Below are positions 7,570 through 14,476 of a stretch of 57,857 nt of DNA, piece after piece. Location: the NCBI GenBank assembly GCA_016234115.1, contig JACRHD010000059.1, positions 1-57,857 on the forward strand, read 5' to 3'. The notes below the pieces were generated by a model, which did no database searches, was not told the DNA's origin, and was given only the letters and a program-made list of their open reading frames with translations. Made by a program: the position numbers and the translations under genes. Origin of the DNA: Nitrospirota bacterium (GTDB lineage: Bacteria > Nitrospirota > Thermodesulfovibrionia > UBA6902). Every line of letters starts with the position of its first letter. The first letter of the stretch is position 1.

Positions 7570-7659
7570 TATCAGCGCTCAGCTTTCAGCAATCAGCAAG
7601 AAAACAGACTTCCTTAGCTGACTGCCTTAGCTGACTGCTGAAAGCTGATTGCTGAACGG
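7570..7659. repeat. GCTGAAAGCTGATTGCTGA-family inverted repeat
   Basis: GCTCAGCTTTCAGCAATCAGC (shown as 7577-7597) is complementary to GCTGAAAGCTGATTGCTGA (7638-7656), with GACTGCCTTAGCTGACTGC between. A second copy lies at 33261-33343. It separates the MEMO1-AMMECR1 gene from the spermidine-synthase-like gene. Neither arm has the T run of a terminator. Confidence 0.8.
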
Positions 7660-7680
7660 CTCAGAAAATACAGCAGCCAT

Positions 7681-9771
7681 ATGATAAACCTTCCTGTTAT
7701 ACTGATGGGGACGAGCTCCATTGTCCTGCAGATAATCTGTCTGCGGCAGGTCCTCTCAACTTTTTCCGGCAACGAGCTTGTTATCGGGATAGCGCTTTCC
7801 GTATGGCTTGTATTTGTCGGCATCGGCAGCTTGATCGGCTCAAGGATAAAATTCAGCAATGCCTTCGGCTGGTCTTTCGTGATCATCGCCCTTACTGCAC
7901 AGGTCGCTGTCCTGCTCATCAAGGCCGTCAGGCCTGTCCTCTCCCTCGGGTTAGGGGAAGTGGTCCCGCTTCCCGCTACAATATTATGGACGGCCCTCAG
8001 CTTGGGACTGCTGTGTCTTTCAGTCGGCGTACAATTTCCCCTTGCCGTTTCTTACCTGAAAGATAAAGCGCCGGAGGTTTACAGCTTCGAGGCCGCCGGG
8101 GCATTTGCAGGCGGCGCTATTTTTACCTTCCTGCTGGCGGGCAATGCGGACGTGTACAAATTGGCCGCCCTTGCAGCCGTCATAAATATCCTTGTCGCCT
8201 CTTTTGTCCTCAAAAACAAAACCGTGCTTCTCTTTCTGCTGCTGCCGCTCCTCTTTTTCGCCGGAGGCAGCAATATCTTGTCGCCGCTTCACCACAAAGG
8301 GGTTGAAATTGTGCTGCAGGAGGAATCGAAATACGGCGAGATAACCGTACTCGGGATAAAGGACCAGTTCAATGTCTATTCGTCCGAAAAATTGCAGTTT
8401 TCCTATCCCGATCCGCAGGGGGAAGAAATGCGCGCACATGTCCCGATGGCCCTCCATCCGGGCGCGCGCCGGGTGCTTGTCATAGGCGGCTCTCCTGCCG
8501 TCATAAGGGAGTTCCTGAAATACCAGGTGTCCCGCCTCGATTTTGTCGAGATCGATCCGGTGCTGATAGAGTTTTCAAAAAGGATCCTGAACGCGGACGA
8601 CCTGCGGTCCCTCGAAAATAAAAGGGTCCGGGTGCTTCACACTGATGCGCGGCGGCACATAAAAGCTCTGCCTCATGACGTATATGACCTTATAGTCCTC
8701 AACCTGCCGGAGCCCTCCACCGCAAGCATAAACAGGCTCTATACCGTCGAGTTCTTCAGCGAAGCAAAAGCAGCGCTTAACGATGAAGGGGTCCTATACC
8801 TGGGCCTGCCGGTTTCATACGGATATATAGGCCGGAGGATGCAAACGGCAAACGGATCGGTTTACAAAGCGATGGAGAATATTTTTCCTCACGTCGCGGT
8901 ATCATCCGAAGAATACGGGATCATCGCGGCGTCTGAAAAGGGCATCAACATAAAGGCGGATGAACTGTCGGGGCGTTTTTCGGCGTCCGGAGTTCATACC
9001 GCCCACTTCCGGCCTTATTCGTTCAGTGATATCTTTTCACCGATAAAGGTGGAAATGGTCAGACAAAGGCTGGGGACCACTCATAACGTCAACAGCGACC
9101 GGCAGCCGCTGTCATATATTTACAACCTGATGCAATGGTCGGATATCCACGGCGGCAAGTGGCTGAACGCCGTCCTGGACCTTGAAGCGCGCGCCATATT
9201 TATTTTCCTCGCAGCGGCGCTTATCGCAATGACCGTTCTCTTTATAAAGAACTCCGGGGCGGTCTCGTATGCGGTATTCACGACCGGCTTCAGTACAATG
9301 TCGTTGTCGGTCATTATAATCCTTGCGTACCAGTCCGCTTTCGGTTATGTATATGAAATGATCGGCATGCTCACCGGCACATTCATGTTAGGCGGGGCGG
9401 CAGGCTCTTATATCATGAGAAATACGATAAACCGTCTGAAATGGCTCCGGGGGTTTGACGTTCTTGTCGTTGTACTCATGACGGCCTCTGCCGTCCTGAT
9501 GAAAAACGAGGTAATGTTTTATGTAATAATATTTATCTCGGGATTATCAGGCGGCGGACAGTTTGCGGCCGCGAGCCTGTTATTCACGGAAAACAAGACA
9601 GGGGGACAGGCAGGGACTCTTTATGCAACGGACCTCGCCGGCTCATTCCTGGGGTCTTTTCTGACGGCGATTTTCATGGCGCCCTTGCTGGGCATTCTGA
9701 ATACGCTCATGTTTCTGGCAGCAGTAAAAATGCTTTCACTTGTTTTGATGCTCAACAAAAGATTTATTTAA
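7681..9771 (+). CDS. Membrane protein with spermidine-synthase-like domain
   Basis: A 696-residue protein: about six membrane helices (1-200), a cytosolic spermidine-synthase/methyltransferase fold (about 205-480) and a second membrane block (about 500-696). The nucleotide-pocket motif is VLVIGGSP (265-272), the ribose-binding acid is FVEID (288-292) and a DAR block follows at 322-324. The catalytic region that reads DSSDP in true spermidine synthases is NLPEP here (341-345). The acid base that deprotonates putrescine is therefore replaced, and aminopropyl transfer to putrescine is doubtful. Proteins of this architecture are widespread and unassigned. The FMN-binding polyferredoxin starts six bases after its stop, so the two are co-transcribed. 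Confidence 0.85.
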   Translation: MINLPVILMGTSSIVLQIICLRQVLSTFSGNELVIGIALSVWLVFVGIGSLIGSRIKFSNAFGWSFVIIALTAQVAVLLIKAVRPVLSLGLGEVVPLPATILWTALSLGLLCLSVGVQFPLAVSYLKDKAPEVYSFEAAGAFAGGAIFTFLLAGNADVYKLAALAAVINILVASFVLKNKTVLLFLLLPLLFFAGGSNILSPLHHKGVEIVLQEESKYGEITVLGIKDQFNVYSSEKLQFSYPDPQGEEMRAHVPMALHPGARRVLVIGGSPAVIREFLKYQVSRLDFVEIDPVLIEFSKRILNADDLRSLENKRVRVLHTDARRHIKALPHDVYDLIVLNLPEPSTASINRLYTVEFFSEAKAALNDEGVLYLGLPVSYGYIGRRMQTANGSVYKAMENIFPHVAVSSEEYGIIAASEKGINIKADELSGRFSASGVHTAHFRPYSFSDIFSPIKVEMVRQRLGTTHNVNSDRQPLSYIYNLMQWSDIHGGKWLNAVLDLEARAIFIFLAAALIAMTVLFIKNSGAVSYAVFTTGFSTMSLSVIIILAYQSAFGYVYEMIGMLTGTFMLGGAAGSYIMRNTINRLKWLRGFDVLVVVLMTASAVLMKNEVMFYVIIFISGLSGGGQFAAASLLFTENKTGGQAGTLYATDLAGSFLGSFLTAIFMAPLLGILNTLMFLAAVKMLSLVLMLNKRFI

Positions 9772-9777
9772 ACTCTT

Positions 9778-10983
9778 ATGAAAAAAATCAGAACGGCTTT
9801 TCTCATAATCGCGGCGCTCTCCCTTATCGCCGGGCGTATCTTCATGCCCGAAGAAAAAATCGATGAAAAAAGACACCTCAGCGAAATAGCTCCCGGCTCA
9901 AGCTTCTCGGACAAAAAAGGCGATCCCCCGCGCTATCAGGCGGACAGCGGGTCCATTGCATTCAATACCTATGACCTGGTCCCTCATATCAGGGGATACG
10001 CCGGACCGATCCGGCTCCTGCTGGCACTGGATTACAAAGGGAAGATAACCGGAATCAGGATACTTTCTCACAGGGAAACCAAAAACTATGTGCACTATGT
10101 GGAAGGTCCTCAATACCTTAAACAGTTTATAGGCAAGGGGGTAAATGATCCGTTCAGAGCGGGGGAGGACATCGAGGCCGTCAGCAGGGCGACTGTGAGT
10201 GTTGAGGCGCTTGCGGAAACGGTGCGGGAGTCAACGAGAAAGGCCGCGTCTGAGGTCTACGGTCTTCGCGTTGAAGGCGCGGAGGGGGCGAAGCGCGCCG
10301 ACACAGGATGGGTAGTGTATCTGTCGCTCTTTATTCCGGCCTATGCCTTATATTCCGTCACGCGCAGACCAAAGAGGCTTTTGCGGTCGAGGGACATCAG
10401 CCTCGTCCTCGGCATCGTTATTATAGGCGTTTACCTCGCGACCCCCTTTTCAATCCTTCATGTCTTCAATACGACTCTTTTAAGATTGTCTTCCTCCCTT
10501 CTGCTGTACGTAATAGCGATAAGCACGATGCTGTCCATAATGTTCGGCGGCAGGTTTTACTGCGGCTGGCTCTGCCCGTTCGGCGCGCTCGCGGAATTCA
10601 TCGGAAGGCTGCCTTTTAGAAAGTGGGACATCCCTGTGGAAACGGACGACAGATGGAGAAGGCTCAAATACTTTCTTCTCATTCTTATTACAGCCGTGGC
10701 CCTGGCCGGAGCGCCTGTGGAATACGTAAACTATGAAACGTATGTAACGCTCTTTTCTTTTCACGGCAACACCCTCACGTGGCTGCTTGTAATATTGATG
10801 CTCGTGATAAATATCCGGGTGGAGAGGTTCTGGTGCAGGTATTTGTGTCCTGTCGGGGCCCTCGCCGGCCTGTTTTCGAGGAAAGACGGCGGATATACCG
10901 GCAGGAAGGACTGCCCCATGTCCAACAAGCCCTCGCCTCATATATCGGAATGCGTCAGATGCAACAGATGTTATAAATTATAA
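9778..10983 (+). CDS. NosR-like FMN-binding, 4Fe-4S membrane protein
   Basis: A 401-residue protein. After an N-terminal helix comes an FMN-binding domain (about 60-165) with AVSRATVS at 134-141; Thr139 fits the position that ApbE flavinylates in RnfG, NqrC and NosR (usual motif SGAT). About five membrane helices follow, with two CxxxCP elements (CGWLCPFGAL 262-271 and CRYLCPVGAL 353-362), then a terminal cluster from C379 to C392/C395/C398. This is the NosR/NapH-type design for carrying electrons between a quinol or ferredoxin pool and a periplasmic flavin. The protein ends right after the last cysteines, so a second ferredoxin cluster found in longer relatives is missing. Its place beside the AmmeMemoRadiSam and spermidine-synthase-like genes suggests it supplies electrons to that pathway (inference). 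Confidence 0.82.
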   Translation: MKKIRTAFLIIAALSLIAGRIFMPEEKIDEKRHLSEIAPGSSFSDKKGDPPRYQADSGSIAFNTYDLVPHIRGYAGPIRLLLALDYKGKITGIRILSHRETKNYVHYVEGPQYLKQFIGKGVNDPFRAGEDIEAVSRATVSVEALAETVRESTRKAASEVYGLRVEGAEGAKRADTGWVVYLSLFIPAYALYSVTRRPKRLLRSRDISLVLGIVIIGVYLATPFSILHVFNTTLLRLSSSLLLYVIAISTMLSIMFGGRFYCGWLCPFGALAEFIGRLPFRKWDIPVETDDRWRRLKYFLLILITAVALAGAPVEYVNYETYVTLFSFHGNTLTWLLVILMLVINIRVERFWCRYLCPVGALAGLFSRKDGGYTGRKDCPMSNKPSPHISECVRCNRCYKL

Positions 10984-11037
10984 GTTATACGGAAAAAGCG
11001 GCAAGGCAAAGTCTCAGTCATTTCACGCCCACGCAGC

Positions 11038-11217
11038 AACCCTGATTCACCATCAAGAGACAAACCACAGAGACCACAGAGGAAAAAAATAAATATTAAT
11101 CCACAGATTACACTGATTAACACAGATGTATTTAGAAATAATTTTTCAATCTGTGAAATCTGTATAATCTGCGGATAAATAAATCTTTTCTCTGTGCCCT
11201 CTGTGGTTAGGTGGGTG
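11038..11217. repeat. Nested inverted repeat of the CACAGAG / CAGATTACAC family
   Basis: ACCACAGAGACCACAGAGG pairs with the CTCTGTGCCCTCTGTGGT segment at about 11191-11209. Inside that, ATCCACAGATTACACTGAT pairs with ATCTGTATAATCTGCGGAT. Positions 11038-11072 are the reverse complement of 4980-5014, with two substitutions and one gap. No gene lies between 10984 and 11273. Confidence 0.8.
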
Positions 11218-11238
11218 GATTCTGGGCAACGCCTTCGC

Positions 11239-11268
11239 TTTCCATTAAGTTATTGTAATTGATATAAT
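11239..11268 (+). promoter_or_regulatory. Candidate promoter with leaderless start of the polyprenol-phosphate-mannose-synthase-like gene
   Basis: TTTCCA (11239-11244, four of six consensus matches), an 18-base spacer and a perfect TATAAT (11263-11268). The ATG follows after only five bases (CCTGC), and no ribosome binding site is present, so the transcript should start at or within a few bases of the start codon. Confidence 0.5.
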
Positions 11269-11273
11269 CCTGC

Positions 11274-12275
11274 ATGAAGAAGACGCTCGTCATTATCCCC
11301 ACATTCAACGAAAGAGAGACCCTTCCGAAAGTTATCGGCTCCATTTTGAAGCGCGAGGGGTTTGACGTGCTCGTGGTAGACGACGGTTCTCCTGACGGGA
11401 CCGCGTTGCTTGTGAAGGAAATGATGTCTGAGGGCGGCCGGATTTCACTGATCGAACGGCCGGGAAAGCTGGGGCTCGGGACCGCGTATGTGGAGGGTTT
11501 CAAATGGGGGCTTGAAAGGAATTATGATTATCTTGTCGAGATGGACGCAGATCAATCCCACGACCCGGACGACTTGCCCCTGATTATAAAGCAAATGGAT
11601 AAGGGCCCCGGCCTGGTCATAGGCTCCCGGTATCTTAACGGGACAATCAGTGTCGTAGGGTGGGACTTCCGGCGACTGCTGATGTCGAAATTCGGGAACT
11701 TTTATGCGTCACGCACCCTCGGGCTCCTCTTTACCGACCTGACCGGCGGTTACAGGTGTTTCTCAAGGGAAGCCCTTATGTCCATAGGCATTGATAAGCT
11801 CCGTTCAAACGGTTATGCGTTCCAGATTGAAACGGCGTATCGCGTCGCGACGGCAGGCATCCCGGTCGGCGAGGTCCCTATTATCTTTCGCGAGCGGGCG
11901 TCGGGCGAATCCAAGATGTCGAAGAAGATAATCAGGGAGGCTGTCATACTCCCGTGGAAATTGAGGCTCGGACGACTCTTTGACGCCCGGAACAGTGGAG
12001 CATCCCGGGATATCCCATACCATTTCAGGACGATCACCGGATTTCTCATGACTTTCGCGGGAATCACGGGTGGTCTGCGGTTGGGGTGGTGGCTGAGCAC
12101 CGAGAGGAACATAATAGATATTCTTCACGAGTTCAAGCTGGGGCTGCCGGCCTGGGCTTGGGTATCAATGAAGATCGGCCTGTCCGCATTTTTCGCGGCA
12201 CTGTTTTTGTCGCTGGTGTTCACAGCGGTCATCGCAGTCTTTGCGGGAGGCGGACAAAGGGGTAAAAAGGAATAA
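11274..12275 (+). CDS. GT2 glycosyltransferase, polyprenol monophosphomannose synthase-like
   Basis: A 333-residue protein with a GT2 domain (about 1-235): VIIPTFNERETL at the N-terminus, the uridine/guanosine-binding VVDDGSPDGT and the metal-binding EMDADQSHDP. GGYRCFSREAL and FRERASGESKMSKKI further on are typical of Dpm1-like enzymes. These transfer mannose (or glucose) from a nucleotide sugar to polyprenyl phosphate, making the lipid-linked donor used by GT-C membrane enzymes. A C-terminal hydrophobic segment (about 298-322) anchors it. Three TMTC-like proteins and another GT-C protein encoded in the next 15 kb on the other strand are plausible users of such a donor (inference). No Shine-Dalgarno sequence precedes the ATG. 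Confidence 0.85.
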   Translation: MKKTLVIIPTFNERETLPKVIGSILKREGFDVLVVDDGSPDGTALLVKEMMSEGGRISLIERPGKLGLGTAYVEGFKWGLERNYDYLVEMDADQSHDPDDLPLIIKQMDKGPGLVIGSRYLNGTISVVGWDFRRLLMSKFGNFYASRTLGLLFTDLTGGYRCFSREALMSIGIDKLRSNGYAFQIETAYRVATAGIPVGEVPIIFRERASGESKMSKKIIREAVILPWKLRLGRLFDARNSGASRDIPYHFRTITGFLMTFAGITGGLRLGWWLSTERNIIDILHEFKLGLPAWAWVSMKIGLSAFFAALFLSLVFTAVIAVFAGGGQRGKKE

Positions 12276-12305
12276 CGGGCCCGGTTCTTTTTCTCTATCG
12301 CACTG

Positions 12306-12461
12306 CGGGAGGCATGATTCAAAAACATCTTGAAAGCAATGAGATTATTTGTAAGGACTTTTCGCTCTTTAAGATATTGCTTTTACAGAGTGTGCTTTTT
12401 ATACCACGCGAAAATTCCGGATAAGGGATTGCAGCAACATGTTTTTGAATCATACCTCCCG
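12306..12461. mobile_element. MITE-like element with 27-bp terminal inverted repeats
   Basis: CGGGAGGCATGATTCAAAAA begins at 12306. Its reverse complement recurs at 12435-12461, and over 27 bases the two ends differ at only two positions. The 156-bp element has no coding capacity and an A/T-rich centre. It lies between two convergent genes (stop 12275 and stop 12482). No clear target-site duplication was seen at its edges. It fits a miniature inverted-repeat transposable element or a long stem-loop. Confidence 0.6.
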
Positions 12462-12481
12462 GAGTTTATGAATAATGCGGG

Positions 12482-13210
12482 CTAAAAATTGCTCCACAAT
12501 ACAAAGGTCTCATCCGCCTCGAGCGTAGTGCTGTGACTGGATGATTTCCGGCTGACCGTATGGAGGTTGGGACACCATGAGAACACCTGCAGAAACAGCT
12601 CATCTGTTATTTCAACCGGTTCCAGTTTGGTCGCTTTATGATAATGAACATGCATCCTGAACAGACCGTTTCTCTTTAATACACGCTTGACTTCCAGGGA
12701 CGTCCTGCGCAGATCGTCTACATGATCGATGGCATTTACCGAAATTATCGCGTCAAAGAATTCGTCTTCAACAGGGATATTTTCCGAAACCGCATGTATG
12801 AATCTGCAATTGTCATAGTAATGCAGGGGAAACCCGGCTTCCAGATATTTATGCAGGAGCGGTTCCAGACAATATACTTCGCAGTTCCTGAAAACCGAGG
12901 CGCTCGGCATGGGTCCGGCCCCGATATCCATGAGTTTCAAACCCGAGAAGGTGTCGTCCGTCAACTCTAAATCCTTCAGGTACTTGACCTGCTGATGCAA
13001 TTTCAGCCACGTCAATATACTGCTGTCCTTCAAATTAGAGACCTTGATTTTCTCTGTCTCCGCCGGATTAGGCGTTTTATAATAACTGGTCAGTTCTCCT
13101 GTATACCATTTCTCCAGGTTTTTAATTAAGTCTTTCCAGAAATCGGATTCAGCCTCCTGTTTAGAGCTTGACAGCCTTCTGACTTTGTCGGCCACTCTTT
13201 TAAGGATCAT
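12482..13210 (-). CDS. Class I SAM-dependent methyltransferase
   Basis: A 242-residue protein. Residues about 80-190 form a Rossmann methyltransferase core: LMDIGAGPMPS (motif I), YCLEPLL (acidic loop end of beta 2), AIISVNAIDHVDDL (motif IV region) and VLKRNGLFRMHVHYH (motif VI region). The N-terminal 75 residues are helical and unassigned. The histidine-rich strand MHVHYHKAT is somewhat unusual. The substrate is unknown; its neighbours make sugars, lipids or peptides of a surface polymer plausible. It is transcribed alone. A palindrome and a weak promoter lie upstream at 13244-13293, and the ATG at 13210 has no strong ribosome binding site. Confidence 0.8.
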   Translation of the reverse strand: MILKRVADKVRRLSSSKQEAESDFWKDLIKNLEKWYTGELTSYYKTPNPAETEKIKVSNLKDSSILTWLKLHQQVKYLKDLELTDDTFSGLKLMDIGAGPMPSASVFRNCEVYCLEPLLHKYLEAGFPLHYYDNCRFIHAVSENIPVEDEFFDAIISVNAIDHVDDLRRTSLEVKRVLKRNGLFRMHVHYHKATKLEPVEITDELFLQVFSWCPNLHTVSRKSSSHSTTLEADETFVLWSNF

Positions 13211-13243
13211 TATTTGCCTGTGCGCTGAAGCAGCATGGTGAGA

Positions 13244-13293
13244 AATGTGAATATCACATTCTTATAGTAATATAATTTATTAGGGATTTACAA
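13244..13293 (-). promoter_or_regulatory. Candidate promoter with overlapping operator palindrome
   Basis: On the minus strand TTGTAA (13288-13293), an 18-base spacer and TACTAT (13264-13269) form a weak promoter for the methyltransferase gene. The expected start point falls within AATGTGA-ATA-TCACATT (13244-13260), a 17-base palindrome with seven-base perfect arms. Such placement over the start site suggests a repressor operator. The TGTGA half-sites recall CRP/FNR sites, but the three-base centre is shorter than the six of CRP. Confidence 0.4.
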
Positions 13294-13348
13294 TTCAGCA
13301 TAGGCCCCTCTTTGGAGCGCCGGAAAAAACGACGCGCGCTCAGCCCCT

Positions 13349-14476
13349 TTATGGGCGTGGTCGTTTCAGCCGTCCGACAATGCGCTGAAGCCGGTCAAAA
13401 ACAGACCCGAGCGCTGCCTTCTGTTCGGTAGTAATGATGCCGGCAAAGACCCTCCGGTATACCTCTTCCAGCCGGCGGCGAAGCCTTTTTTGCGCAAGCT
13501 CATAGCTCAGGTCCAGCAGCTCCGCATCTTCCGGGTCAATATTCGCCGCTGCGATCTCCTCTAATTCATGCGCCCCATAAGTAACATAAACATGAGCGCC
13601 GTGCCGCATGCAGCGTCCGCACAGGCTGTGGCCTTCTCTGAGCTTCCGGATTTCATCCAGAGACATGTCAAGGTAGTTCCCCAGCGTAAACTTCCCGGCA
13701 TGATAGATTCCGCAGCACAACTGGACGTTGCCCCTGAAGTCCATGCTGATCTGTGAGTCACGCAGGCTGCATGTCCGCTCCCTTCTCCTCCGTGAGGTCT
13801 CGAGCGCTTTTTTCAGCGGGAGCGCGAGGCTGTCGATCAGTTGACGGTCCTCGCCGGTCAGCGGAAATTCGTTATTGTCCCCGTCCGCGTAGCACAGGAC
13901 CTTCTCAACCGGGAACATGAGCGCCCATACCGGCTGGAACCCGAAGCCGAGACCCGCCGCGAACTCCCTCATCAACGGCTCCTCTTTCAGGTTGTGTTTA
14001 TACCTGTGATAGTAGACGTAAATCCGTGTGGATGCCTTGTTGCGCTTCTTCGCCTCAGCCAGCTCCACCATGTGTTTCTTGACCCGTTCTATGTCCCCTC
14101 CCCTGTGAGTGCGGCCGTAAACTTCCTGGGTAAAGCCCGAGGCTGAAATGCGGAAACTGAAGGGGTCGGCCGCCATGACGGCGTCCGCGTTACGCATTAT
14201 GTTCAGGTTCGAGCTCAGGTAGCAACTGACGCCGGCGTTTTGTACAATGCGCACGAGTTCAGGCAGCCCGGGATGTAGCATGGGCTCGGCCCAGTTGAAC
14301 AGTCCGATGCCCGCTATCCGGCACTCGGACCCGGCCTTCCTTATGATCCGCGCAAGCAGCTCCGGCTCCATGAAGCCCTGGTCCAGGCGATAATCCCTGA
14401 CGTTGCCCTGAGGGCAGGAAGGGCACCGCAGGTTGCAGGAGCCCGTCACATCGATGTCAAAGGCAAATCTCTTCAT
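13349..14476 (-). CDS. Radical SAM/SPASM-type protein
   Basis: A 375-residue protein starting KRFAFDIDVTGSCNLRCPSC. C14, C18 and C21 form the radical SAM CxxxCxxC site that binds the 4Fe-4S cluster and SAM. A barrel follows (about 5-230) with NWAEPMLHP. A SPASM/twitch-like region follows with cysteines in CSLRDSQ, VQLCCGIYH and LCGRCMRHG, the usual auxiliary cluster ligands. The last 80 residues are helical and basic. The start codon overlaps the stop of the YfhO-like gene as ATGA, so the two are translationally coupled. Relatives act in peptide maturation and in cell-envelope or glycan pathways, and the substrate here is unknown. It is the last gene of the minus-strand run that starts at 26178. 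Confidence 0.85.
   Translation of the reverse strand: MKRFAFDIDVTGSCNLRCPSCPQGNVRDYRLDQGFMEPELLARIIRKAGSECRIAGIGLFNWAEPMLHPGLPELVRIVQNAGVSCYLSSNLNIMRNADAVMAADPFSFRISASGFTQEVYGRTHRGGDIERVKKHMVELAEAKKRNKASTRIYVYYHRYKHNLKEEPLMREFAAGLGFGFQPVWALMFPVEKVLCYADGDNNEFPLTGEDRQLIDSLALPLKKALETSRRRRERTCSLRDSQISMDFRGNVQLCCGIYHAGKFTLGNYLDMSLDEIRKLREGHSLCGRCMRHGAHVYVTYGAHELEEIAAANIDPEDAELLDLSYELAQKRLRRRLEEVYRRVFAGIITTEQKAALGSVFDRLQRIVGRLKRPRP

Noticed and set aside
13349-14476. Bacteriocin or RiPP maturation role for the radical SAM protein
   Set aside because: No precursor-like small ORF or peptidase/exporter pair was seen next to it. The context is glycosyltransferases and membrane proteins.
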